From positions 992,001 to 1,056,000 of the forward strand of contig NZ_CP071848.1 in assembly GCF_023716565.1 (NCBI RefSeq): a stretch of DNA of 64,000 nt, read 5' to 3'. Positions 16,601 through 24,738 of this stretch are shown here, piece by piece. Source of the DNA: Vibrio sp. SCSIO 43136 (GTDB lineage: Bacteria; Pseudomonadota; Gammaproteobacteria; Enterobacterales; Vibrionaceae). Each line of letters begins with the position of its first letter. The stretch's first letter is position 1. The translations under genes were made by a program, and so were the position numbers. The notes beneath the pieces are model-generated. The model had not been told where the DNA came from and did not search any database. It saw only the letters and a list, made by a program, of their open reading frames with translations.

Positions 16601-18799
16601 ATGTGGACCACACAACCTCGAAACAACAGCCGAAATGTTAAGAAAGCACTGCTTGTTGTGACTAGCCATACTGAGTTAGATGGCACCGATAAACATACTG
16701 GATTTTGGTTTGATGAGTTAGCCACCCCATTTTGGGGCTTTTATGATGCAGGCTATGAAGTCACAATCGCATCAATTCGAGGTGGCTTGGCAAAAGCAGA
16801 CCCGCTGAGCGCCACGGGGGAAACTGTCACCCCCGCCGTAAAACGATTCCAAGAATCTGCTTTTGCTATGGGGCAATTGGACAATACGGTTTCTGTGGTT
16901 GAGGTTGATACCAGTGCTTACACCACTCTGTTTCTATGTGGTGGACACGGAACATTGTGGGATTTTCGACAAAGCCACGGGCTAGCACGTATCGTGAGCG
17001 AGTTTTATGCCGATAAAAAGCTGATTGGCTCGGTGTGCCATGGGCCTACAGGGTTACTTTCAGCGCAAAAGCCTGATGGAACTCCTTTAGTTGCTGGGCT
17101 AAAACTGACCGCTTTTTCCGATGCAGAAGAGAAACTGACGCCTCACCAATATATCGAAGCTTTGCCGTATCATCTTGAAGACGCTCTGGTGGACAAAGGT
17201 GCTTGTTATCAGTGCGAAAAACCTAATGCGCATTTTGTTGTGAGTGAAAAAGGGTTAATCACAGGTCAAAATCCAGCCTCCGTGGATTTGGTGGTGAAAA
17301 CCATTCTTGATGCGCTAGAGAAAACCAAGGTGTGGGTGGACACTGATATCTCTATTGGTACCCAGTCTGAGTCAGGAGTGCCTTGCGATGTGGATGATGC
17401 GTATGCTCTGCTCAGTTTGTTTAATTCAACCAACGTCAAAGTGGTTGGCGTGAGTGCAGTGTTTGGCAATACCGATGTAGATACCGCTTATAAGTTGGCA
17501 AAAACAATGGCTAAGCGATTTGGTCCTGTTGCCTTGCCTGTGAAAAAAGGTGCGGCGGCTAAGCTGGACGTCAATGAAGTCAAAGAGAATAAGGCAGTGC
17601 TTGCGTTGGCAGAAGCACTTCGCAAGCAGTCTATGACGATTGTATCGATTGGCCCCGCAACCAATATAGCTACGCTTATTTTGCTTTACCCAGAGCTTGC
17701 TAAACAGATTGATCAAGTGATTTTCGTTGCTGGTCGCAGCAGCGTTAAGCAGAGTTTTGTCGTTGGCCCTAAGCAAGAGGTTCCATTTCGCGACCTCAAC
17801 TTTGATTTGGACCCAGACGCAATGAAAGTACTGATCGAAAGCTGTGTGCCTGTGGTGTTAACTCCCTTTGAGCTGGCAAATCAAGTTTGGATGACTCAAA
17901 GCGATCTACAAACACTTGGCGAGTCGAGTGGTGCAGGTAAGTATCTGAAAAAACACACTCAACCATGGTTGGAGATGTGGGAAAACAAGTTTGGCGCACA
18001 AGGCTTTAATCCATTTGATGCGCTGGCGGCAGGTTTTGTCGAGAACCCTAACAATTACCAGTGGGAGAAAGTCGCAGTCGAGTTTCCTATTGCCCCTGAT
18101 GATACTAAGGCTGGGCGATTTAGTACTGGCAACAGTTACAAACCCTACTTGGTTGCGTCGCACGAGTGCCAAAGCGCAAACACAGTGCTTATGTGTACTG
18201 GTGTTACTCCCGATTTCTGCTCTTCGCTTGTTTCTAGAATTACAACACCAAATGATCCTTCCAAGTATATTGCGGCGGTTTCACACCTGAATATTGTGGT
18301 GGATGATGTCGACAAAGCGACGGCATTTTATCAGCGCACACTAGGCTTTGAGCAAGCCTATGATGAGTCTGGTGAAATCATGGATTATCCACACCTAACG
18401 CTTGCCTCATTTGCCAAAGACGCAGGCTTTGAAGACGGCAAAGTTGATGTCGATATTCGTTTCTTACATCATCCGACTGCAGGTTTATATCTGGAGCTGA
18501 TGCGCTACTACGAGCCAATGGGTGAGCAGCGGGTGACAATCAAAAATACCAATGATATGGGTGGCATCCGTCATACCGCATTGGAAGTGAATGACATCAT
18601 GGAAGCATTCAATTACCTGAAAGACCAACCGGGGGTTGAGATCGTACGTTACCCTGATGGGCATGAGCACGATGAGGTCGCAGGGCCACCTATGTTGCTT
18701 TCGCCTTTCCCAATGTCATTTTTCTATTGGCGAGATCCATATGGCGTGCAGTGGGAAATGGAGTGTGGCCGTAAAAGAGGCTATTTAAGAGGTATTTAA
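16601..18799 (+). CDS. DJ-1/PfpI + nucleoside hydrolase + VOC triple-domain protein
   Basis: A 732-residue fusion of three enzyme folds. Residues about 14-235 are an Hsp31-like DJ-1/PfpI domain with nucleophile Cys146 and His147 (GSVCHGPTG) and a candidate Glu39 (FDELATPFW); such proteins act as glyoxalase III or deglycases. Residues about 243-545 are an inosine-uridine nucleoside hydrolase domain: the calcium-site aspartates appear as D247-T-D249 and D263-V-D265-D266, separated by a longer loop than the usual DTDxGxDD, plus SIGPATNIATL. Residues about 555-732 are a VOC/glyoxalase I-like domain (His562; LYLELMRYY; GVQWEME). No signal peptide is seen, so it is cytoplasmic. It follows the kinase-cyclase gene by 33 bp and is probably co-transcribed. 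The ribosome site AAAGGAG is rather far from ATG 16601. No known protein with this whole order comes to mind. Confidence 0.88.
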   Translation: MWTTQPRNNSRNVKKALLVVTSHTELDGTDKHTGFWFDELATPFWGFYDAGYEVTIASIRGGLAKADPLSATGETVTPAVKRFQESAFAMGQLDNTVSVVEVDTSAYTTLFLCGGHGTLWDFRQSHGLARIVSEFYADKKLIGSVCHGPTGLLSAQKPDGTPLVAGLKLTAFSDAEEKLTPHQYIEALPYHLEDALVDKGACYQCEKPNAHFVVSEKGLITGQNPASVDLVVKTILDALEKTKVWVDTDISIGTQSESGVPCDVDDAYALLSLFNSTNVKVVGVSAVFGNTDVDTAYKLAKTMAKRFGPVALPVKKGAAAKLDVNEVKENKAVLALAEALRKQSMTIVSIGPATNIATLILLYPELAKQIDQVIFVAGRSSVKQSFVVGPKQEVPFRDLNFDLDPDAMKVLIESCVPVVLTPFELANQVWMTQSDLQTLGESSGAGKYLKKHTQPWLEMWENKFGAQGFNPFDALAAGFVENPNNYQWEKVAVEFPIAPDDTKAGRFSTGNSYKPYLVASHECQSANTVLMCTGVTPDFCSSLVSRITTPNDPSKYIAAVSHLNIVVDDVDKATAFYQRTLGFEQAYDESGEIMDYPHLTLASFAKDAGFEDGKVDVDIRFLHHPTAGLYLELMRYYEPMGEQRVTIKNTNDMGGIRHTALEVNDIMEAFNYLKDQPGVEIVRYPDGHEHDEVAGPPMLLSPFPMSFFYWRDPYGVQWEMECGRKRGYLRGI

Positions 18800-18804
18800 A
18801 TTAT

Positions 18805-18847
18805 GCGGCGTGAGCGATGCTAAGCAATGCATTGCCTACGCCGTCGC
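18805..18847. repeat. Imperfect hairpin in the gap before the DUF3574-like gene
   Basis: Arms GCGGCGT (18805-18811) and ACGCCGT (18838-18844) match at 6 of 7 pairs around a perfect 12-bp palindrome GCAATGCATTGC (18824-18835). It may shape the mRNA between the two genes. Confidence 0.4.
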
Positions 18848-18863
18848 TTTTGAGGAAAAACTG

Positions 18864-19259
18864 ATGTTAATAAATAAATTCGCAATGCCAGTGGTTGTTG
18901 CGATGCTATTGGCGATCGCACCGATAAAAGCGAACGCCAACGATGTGTATCAAGTACAACTTTACTTCGGCTTATCGATCCCAGCCGGAGGTGTAGTCAC
19001 GTCACAGCAGTGGCAGAACTTTGTTGTTGATACCATCGAACCACAGTTTGATGGGTTCAATATAGTCGACTCGGTAGGGTATTGGAAAGCCGAGCCTGAA
19101 GATTCAAAGATAGTGACTATCATACTCAATGCTCAAGATCTTCATAAGGCTGAGGCTATTGCACAGGTCTATGCTAAGCGCTTTGATCAAGACTCAGTGA
19201 TGCTAGTAAAAACTGGGGTAGAGCAGTGGGAGTTCATCTCAGGGAGTGGGGTTCAATAG
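18864..19259 (+). CDS. DUF3574-like secreted protein
   Basis: A 131-residue protein with a signal peptide (MLINKFAMPVVVAMLLAIAPIKANA) and a mature part that looks like DUF3574: YQVQLYFGLSIPAGGVV, then a small alpha/beta fold ending in a WEFI strand. Function of the family is unknown to me. I moved the start from 18810 to ATG 18864 because a GAGGAAAAA ribosome site lies just before it and the signal peptide then begins properly. It follows the triple-fusion gene by 64 bp in the same direction and could be in the same transcript. Confidence 0.7.
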   Translation: MLINKFAMPVVVAMLLAIAPIKANANDVYQVQLYFGLSIPAGGVVTSQQWQNFVVDTIEPQFDGFNIVDSVGYWKAEPEDSKIVTIILNAQDLHKAEAIAQVYAKRFDQDSVMLVKTGVEQWEFISGSGVQ

Positions 19260-19434
19260 TTAGACCCATCCACATGGTTGCCACGACCAATCTAAGGCTC
19301 ATAAATCTTCGAACGGAACTGCATTTAGTTTCAATCGCTTAGATAAATTATAAAATCTGTGTGAGTTACCTCATTTTGCGTTTGCCTGATTGCATATGGT
19401 AGAGGGTGAATACTAGTCGCCAAGAGGGAGAACC

Positions 19435-20259
19435 ATGGAATCAGATTTAGCCGCACTTGTGACCCACTTTTCTCAGCTTGAGCAGGTAGAAGCCATCGCT
19501 TTAGGTGGCTCTCATAGCACTCAGATGAATGACGAGCTGTCCGATTATGATGTCTATATTTACACCTCAGAGCCAATTCCTGTCGCACTACGGGAACAGA
19601 TCACCGCAGAACATTGCGTTGAAATGGAGCTGGACAACCAGTATTGGGAAACCGAGGATGATGGTCGACTAAACTCGGGCACGGAAATAGAGATCTTATA
19701 CCGAAGTATCGATTGGCTCGATGAGGTATTGGATAAGCAGGTATTTAAGTATCAAGCCAGCACGGGATACAGCACCTGTTTTTGGTCCAATCTTACCAAC
19801 TGTCAAATCCTCTATGATCGAGACAAAAAGCTCACTCGGTTGCAAGCGAAGTACCGTGTTGATTACCCAGTTGAGCTTGCCCATGCCATCATTACTAAGA
19901 ATTTTCCTCTGCTAAGGGATGCTTTTCCTGCCTATGCCACTCAGATAAAGAAGGCGCTGCAACGCAACGACATTATCAGTGTGCACCATCGACTCACCGA
20001 GTACTTGGCGAGTTACTTTGATATTTTGTTTGCGCTCAACCAACTGCCTCACCCTGGTGAGAAACGATTACTCGACGTGGCTAAAAGGTGGTGCCCACAT
20101 CTGCCGCAAGACTTTGAACACAACATTGAACAACTACTTTATCTGGCGGGTATTCAAAGTGAAGAGTTGCCAATGTTGCTGCATCACACCACTCTTGCTT
20201 TAGAGCAGTTGATAACACAAGTGTATAAGGGTGATCGAGACAGGGTATTTCAGGCCTGA
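19435..20259 (+). CDS. Nucleotidyltransferase-fold protein (DUF4037-like)
   Basis: A 274-residue protein with a polymerase-beta-type nucleotidyltransferase domain at its N terminus: G24-G25-S26-x-S28 and then the two metal-binding acids D37 and D39 in SDYDVYIYTS. The C-terminal helical half resembles DUF4037 or aminoglycoside nucleotidyltransferase-like proteins. The signature is intact, so it may transfer a nucleotide to a small molecule or protein; the substrate is unknown, and resistance cannot be inferred. GAGGGAG precedes the ATG. It stands alone. Confidence 0.75.
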   Translation: MESDLAALVTHFSQLEQVEAIALGGSHSTQMNDELSDYDVYIYTSEPIPVALREQITAEHCVEMELDNQYWETEDDGRLNSGTEIEILYRSIDWLDEVLDKQVFKYQASTGYSTCFWSNLTNCQILYDRDKKLTRLQAKYRVDYPVELAHAIITKNFPLLRDAFPAYATQIKKALQRNDIISVHHRLTEYLASYFDILFALNQLPHPGEKRLLDVAKRWCPHLPQDFEHNIEQLLYLAGIQSEELPMLLHHTTLALEQLITQVYKGDRDRVFQA

Positions 20260-20361
20260 GTATTTAGTTTTTCAAGATTGTTAAAAGCATGAACTGAAGA
20301 CAAAAGTAGCGTCAATGAAATCAAACCGAGCTAAGGTATTAAGAGTAAGGGCTAAAACTTA

Positions 20362-21006
20362 ATGAAAATTACACCAGCCAATCTTGTGGTCATTACGCTA
20401 CTTTTTCTACCTGTATTGTTATTGGGTACCAAAAAGTGGACTGATAACAAGCAGCGTGATGCTCAAATGGAGCTACAACGAATACACCCTGAACTTGAGC
20501 ATATTGCCACTCACACTAAACCTTATCGTTTTCCGTTAGACAGTCGCAGGTTACAACAGGGCTTTGCATCTTTTAATACTGCCCCTCGGTTTCCAAATCT
20601 CTATCACGCTGCTATCGATTATTACGCCGATGTCGGTGAGCCTGTGTACGCTATTTCTGATGGAGTTGTTAGTTTTTCAGGCTTTATGCGAGGTTATCCT
20701 GGGTTAGTGATTATCGATCATGAGCGGGATGGGCTCTATTCTTTGTATGGTCATTTATCGATGAAAAAGCCGATCGCACCGTCAGGAAAAGTGAAGCAAG
20801 GGGATATATTGGGTTATATCGCAGATCCTTCTGAGGCCTTTGGTATAGGAAGTCATTCACATTTACATTTCTCAATTCGACTAGGTACCAGAGAGGAATA
20901 TCCACAAACGGGTGAAGAAAGGTGGATGGCTGGTTACACACCAACCCATCCAGTATTTAAGCGCTTTATTGACCCTGAGAAGTTCATCTTATTGACTCAA
21001 AGGTGA
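20362..21006 (+). CDS. M23-family metallopeptidase, membrane-anchored
   Basis: A 214-residue protein with one N-terminal membrane span (NLVVITLLFLPVLLLG, about residues 6-21) followed by a periplasmic LytM/M23 domain. The zinc ligands are visible as HAAIDYYAD, LYGHLSM and HSHLHFSI. M23 enzymes cut peptide cross-links of peptidoglycan or act as amidase activators; here the ligands look complete, so an active endopeptidase is likely. Length is short, with no LysM domain. No operon partner is evident; the LacI regulator starts 215 bp downstream. Confidence 0.85.
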   Translation: MKITPANLVVITLLFLPVLLLGTKKWTDNKQRDAQMELQRIHPELEHIATHTKPYRFPLDSRRLQQGFASFNTAPRFPNLYHAAIDYYADVGEPVYAISDGVVSFSGFMRGYPGLVIIDHERDGLYSLYGHLSMKKPIAPSGKVKQGDILGYIADPSEAFGIGSHSHLHFSIRLGTREEYPQTGEERWMAGYTPTHPVFKRFIDPEKFILLTQR

Positions 21007-21096
21007 CTTCTACAAGTCTATTCATCCACATGAGTTGATCCTTCATTGTGTCGTTTTGTTGTAAGGCTTACACCTCTAATTGTGACTTTTCATCAA

Positions 21097-21116
21097 AATT
21101 TAAAGCGCTTTAAATT
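21097..21116. promoter_or_regulatory. LacI-family operator 1
   Basis: AATTTAAAGCGCTTTAAATT is a perfect 20-bp palindrome with the central CG typical of LacI-family operators. An identical copy lies 91 bp downstream; both precede the LacI-family gene. Confidence 0.75.
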
Positions 21117-21187
21117 ATTCCGCGCATTTCGTTTTTCAGCTCACATTTCATACACACACAGTTTGTACATTAAGTAAGCTAACTATA

Positions 21188-21207
21188 AATTTAAAGCGCT
21201 TTAAATT
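21188..21207. promoter_or_regulatory. LacI-family operator 2
   Basis: Second exact copy of the 20-bp palindrome; the symmetry extends one base each side (21187-21208). It ends 14 bp before the LacI start codon, so binding should block transcription. Copies are 91 bp apart, centre to centre, close to nine helical turns, allowing a repression loop. Confidence 0.78.
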
Positions 21208-21221
21208 TTTGCGAAAACACT

Positions 21222-22247
21222 ATGACGACATTATCTGAAGTATCAAAACATCTTGGATTATCTATGGCCACGGTCAGCCGTGCGCTCAATGGTTATCCCG
21301 AAGTTAATGAAAAAACCCGTCAGCGAGTGCTGCAAGCGGCGGACAAACTAGGGTATAGACCTAATAGCGTGGCTCAAAAGCTGGCGACGGGTAAGTCCAA
21401 AATGGTCGGTATTATGCTGCAATCACCCGATGAACTGGTATGCGCACCGACGTTTTTAACAGAGTTGGCAAATATCACCAATTGCCTTGGTAGCAGTGGC
21501 TACGATCTATTAATCAACTCATCTCTTCAAGGCAACAACTTACAAGCACTAAAGAACTTCGTGTCTAAAAGTGCGGTAGACGGATTGATCCTCAAAGCCC
21601 CTGAGGTCAACGATGAACGTATTCAATTTCTATTAGATAAGGGAATACCTTTTGTGGTGCATGGACACGATACCAGCGCTGCTGAGTATGCCTACTTTGA
21701 TATTGATAATGCATCTGTCGCAACACAGGCAGTTAATTTTCTTCATCAACTAGGCCATAGCAAGATTGCCTTTATCAACTCGGATGAAAAGTTGGCCTAT
21801 GCAAGGACTCGAAGCCAAGCGTTCTCGACAGCAATTGAAGCGCTCGGCTTGAGCGCCACTGACTGCGAAATCTTTCACTGTGCGCCAGAGGTGATTGCTG
21901 GACAAGAATTGGCAACAGCTATCTTTGGCGCAGATGATCGACCAACGGCCTGCATATGTTCCAGCACTAAGGTGGCTTATGGACTGTATATGGCGGCCGC
22001 TGAAAAAGGGCTAACCATTGGTCAGGATATCTCGGTGATAAGCCATGATGACGGCATCCAACACTTTGAGAGTCGAGAGTTCAATCCACCTTTGACCGTG
22101 ACCCATTCACCGCTGATCAATTCGAGCGAACCTATCGCTAACTCTATCGTGAAATTGATCTCGGGAACCAAGCCAAGCGAGCTACAGACGATTTCGCCAG
22201 TTGATCTCATCGTTCGACAATCAACGGGTAAACCTTTAACCAGTTAA
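21222..22247 (+). CDS. LacI-family transcriptional repressor of the GH13 operon
   Basis: A 341-residue LacI/GalR regulator: N-terminal helix-turn-helix (TTLSEVSKHLGLSMATVSRALNG, read in parts, residues 2-24) with hinge YRPNSVAQKLATGKS, then a periplasmic-binding-protein-like sugar domain. It is the first gene of a run with the GH13 enzyme (16 bp gap), MalE-like protein and aldo/keto reductase, so the effector is probably an alpha-glucoside or related sugar. Two identical palindromes upstream indicate autorepression. No good ribosome site precedes ATG 21222. Confidence 0.9.
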   Translation: MTTLSEVSKHLGLSMATVSRALNGYPEVNEKTRQRVLQAADKLGYRPNSVAQKLATGKSKMVGIMLQSPDELVCAPTFLTELANITNCLGSSGYDLLINSSLQGNNLQALKNFVSKSAVDGLILKAPEVNDERIQFLLDKGIPFVVHGHDTSAAEYAYFDIDNASVATQAVNFLHQLGHSKIAFINSDEKLAYARTRSQAFSTAIEALGLSATDCEIFHCAPEVIAGQELATAIFGADDRPTACICSSTKVAYGLYMAAAEKGLTIGQDISVISHDDGIQHFESREFNPPLTVTHSPLINSSEPIANSIVKLISGTKPSELQTISPVDLIVRQSTGKPLTS

Positions 22248-22263
22248 GCTAGGAAACTCTTCT

Positions 22264-23505
22264 ATGGAACATGTAAGTCAAGGTGGCTTTAACCATCCTG
22301 AATGGACAAAAGATAAAAATATCTACGAGGTCAATCTTCGCCAATACACCGCCAAGGGCTCAATTTCGGCATTTATTGAACATCTACCACGGTTAAAAAA
22401 AATGGGTGTCGACATTCTGTGGTTGATGCCGATCCATCCTGTGGGCGAGCTCAATCGTAAGGGAAGTTTGGGCAGTCAATATGCAGCAAAAGATTATACG
22501 GCACTAGATCCGTCTTTAGGCACTAAAGAGGACTTTAAGCAACTGGTAGAGACGGTTCATCAAATGGGCATGTATTTAATCATCGATTGGGTAGCAAACC
22601 ATACTGCGTGGGATAATGTCTGGGTTAAGCAACACCCGGACTGGTATCAGCGCGATGAGCAGGGTCAGCTTTTTCCTTACACCTACGTAGACAGCAAAAA
22701 GACCGAATACTGGACCGATGTTATTGGATTAGATTACAACAATAAAGCCTTATGGGATGGCATGTTAGAAGCAATGGCTTACTGGGTAGATACTTTTGAT
22801 ATCGACGGTTTTCGTTGTGATGTTGCTGGGCTGGTACCCACACCATTTTGGGAGTTTGCGACTGAAAAACTCAACCAAAATAAACATCTATTTATGCTAG
22901 CCGAATGGTCCACACCAGAGCTGCATAACAAGGCTTTCGATATGACTTACGATTGGGGCTTCTACGACCTTATGGGAGAGATTGCCCAAGGCCGTGCCAA
23001 GGCATGCGATATTCCTGACTATCTTGCCAGTTTAATCAGTGTTTACTCGCAAGATGCGTATCGAATGGTGTTTACCACCAATCATGACAAAAACAGCTGG
23101 GAAGCAAGTGATAGCGAGTATTTTGGCGAATCGTTTAAGGCTTTTTCTGTCCTTGCGATGACGCTGTACGGCATGCCACTTATCTATAGTGGGCAAGAGT
23201 CTTATCTCGACAAACGAGTTGAGTTTTTCGAAAAAGACCCGATTGACTGGAAACAGTATGAACTCTCTGACTTCTACACCAAGTTGCTGCACCTGAAACG
23301 AGAAAATGAGGCGCTTTGGAATGGCAATTATGGTGCACTGCCAGAGTTCATTCCTAGTGATAACTCAGAGGTTATCCACTTCGTGCGACAAAAGAACAAA
23401 AACCGTGTCGAGGTGTTGATTAACCTATCTCCAAAACCTCAAACCTACCACCACACGGCTCAAGGAACGCTAACGCTCGAGCCATACCAATACATGATTG
23501 GTTAA
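22264..23505 (+). CDS. GH13 alpha-amylase-family glycosidase, cytoplasmic
   Basis: A 413-residue enzyme with the GH13 barrel. The catalytic triad is visible: nucleophile Asp186 (GFRCDVAG), acid/base Glu214 (LAEWSTPE) and Asp275 (TNHDKNSW); region I is VANHTAWDNVW. There is no signal peptide, so it acts on imported oligosaccharides. It is shorter than most amylases, lacking an extended N-terminal domain, and resembles small maltodextrin or alpha-glucan hydrolases of marine bacteria. Ribosome site AGGAAA; co-transcribed with the LacI gene and the binding protein. Exact linkage and substrate are not determined. Confidence 0.88.
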   Translation: MEHVSQGGFNHPEWTKDKNIYEVNLRQYTAKGSISAFIEHLPRLKKMGVDILWLMPIHPVGELNRKGSLGSQYAAKDYTALDPSLGTKEDFKQLVETVHQMGMYLIIDWVANHTAWDNVWVKQHPDWYQRDEQGQLFPYTYVDSKKTEYWTDVIGLDYNNKALWDGMLEAMAYWVDTFDIDGFRCDVAGLVPTPFWEFATEKLNQNKHLFMLAEWSTPELHNKAFDMTYDWGFYDLMGEIAQGRAKACDIPDYLASLISVYSQDAYRMVFTTNHDKNSWEASDSEYFGESFKAFSVLAMTLYGMPLIYSGQESYLDKRVEFFEKDPIDWKQYELSDFYTKLLHLKRENEALWNGNYGALPEFIPSDNSEVIHFVRQKNKNRVEVLINLSPKPQTYHHTAQGTLTLEPYQYMIG

Positions 23506-23534
23506 TTACTAACTAACACAAAAGGTCTGAAAAT

Positions 23535-24713
23535 ATGAAGAAACTAAGTCTATTGAGCTTAGGGGTTGCGTACGCCTTGAATTCAGTCAATGTCGCCGCA
23601 TTTGATGAAGGACAAATTACGGTGTGGATGCCACTGGATAAGGGACAAAAGGGCATGACTTATGCGGTGGAACAATTTGAAGCCGATACTGGCATCAAAG
23701 TAAAGGTAGAGTTTCCTGAAAGTTTGGAGGAGCGTTTTGTCCAGTTTGCCAGTGTAGGTAAGGGACCGGACGTAATGGTTTTTGCCCATGACCGTTTTGG
23801 TGGTTATGCGGCCTCTGGATTGGTTAAAGAAGTCAATCCAGAACCTAGTTACAAAGCGCAATTTGAGGACTATGCGTGGGATGCGACCAGTTATAACGGT
23901 AAGCTATATGGCTACCCAATTGCCGCTGAAACCGTTTCTCTGATTTACAACAAAGATATTATTAAGGAGCCAATCAAGCACTGGGAAGAGTTGTTTAGTT
24001 TAGATAAACAGCTTAATGAAAAAGGGATCAAAGCGATTGCTTGGGACATCAAAAACCCATATTTCACACATCCTTTATACTCTAGTGATGGTGCATATAT
24101 CTTCGCTCAAGATGCCAATGGTTACATCCCAACCCAAACAGGTGTAAATACGCCGGCTGCCAAAAATACCATGGCGTTTCTTAAACGCATGATTGATGAA
24201 GGAGTGATGTCGTCGGATATGGACTATGCTCATGCTGAATCGGCGTTCAACAAGGGTAAAGTTGCAATGACCATTAACGGCCCTTGGTCTTGGGCAAACA
24301 TGGACAAAATGGGCCTAAACTATGGGATTGCCCAGCTACCTATGTTTGAAGGTAAAGCATCGCGTCCATTTGTAGGCATTCTAATGGCTGGGATCAACAC
24401 GGCGTCGCCAAATCATGAGTTAGCCCAAGAGTTTATCGAAAACTATATGTTATCAATGGAATCATTACGCTTTATGAACAGCCAAGTTCCTATTGGAGTG
24501 CCGTCCCGTAAGGCATTTTCTCAAGAGCTTGCTGACCAACCTCGTGTGCAGGCTGCAATTAAGAATGCGAGTAATGGTGACATTATGCCGAACATTCCTC
24601 AAATGCTTGGCTATTGGCACGGCTCTTCAGCAGCGTTAACAAACGTTATCGACGGACGCCAAAGCATTGCTGATGCACTTAATGAACTAGAACAAAAGGT
24701 GCTCGATAAGTAG
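23535..24713 (+). CDS. MalE-like sugar ABC transporter substrate-binding protein
   Basis: A 392-residue periplasmic protein with signal peptide ending NSVNVAA and the maltose/maltodextrin-binding pattern (ITVWMPLDKGQKGM, FPESLEERF, GKGPDVMVFAHDRFGGYA, AMTINGPWSWANMDK). It should bind an oligosaccharide in the periplasm for an ABC importer. No MalF, MalG or MalK gene is beside it, so it must use a permease encoded elsewhere. It sits 29 bp after the GH13 gene in the LacI operon. It has the length and signature strands of MalE but is clearly divergent, so another glucan is possible. Confidence 0.9.
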   Translation: MKKLSLLSLGVAYALNSVNVAAFDEGQITVWMPLDKGQKGMTYAVEQFEADTGIKVKVEFPESLEERFVQFASVGKGPDVMVFAHDRFGGYAASGLVKEVNPEPSYKAQFEDYAWDATSYNGKLYGYPIAAETVSLIYNKDIIKEPIKHWEELFSLDKQLNEKGIKAIAWDIKNPYFTHPLYSSDGAYIFAQDANGYIPTQTGVNTPAAKNTMAFLKRMIDEGVMSSDMDYAHAESAFNKGKVAMTINGPWSWANMDKMGLNYGIAQLPMFEGKASRPFVGILMAGINTASPNHELAQEFIENYMLSMESLRFMNSQVPIGVPSRKAFSQELADQPRVQAAIKNASNGDIMPNIPQMLGYWHGSSAALTNVIDGRQSIADALNELEQKVLDK

Positions 24714-24738
24714 CACGGGTTAAAAATGGAATAACAGA

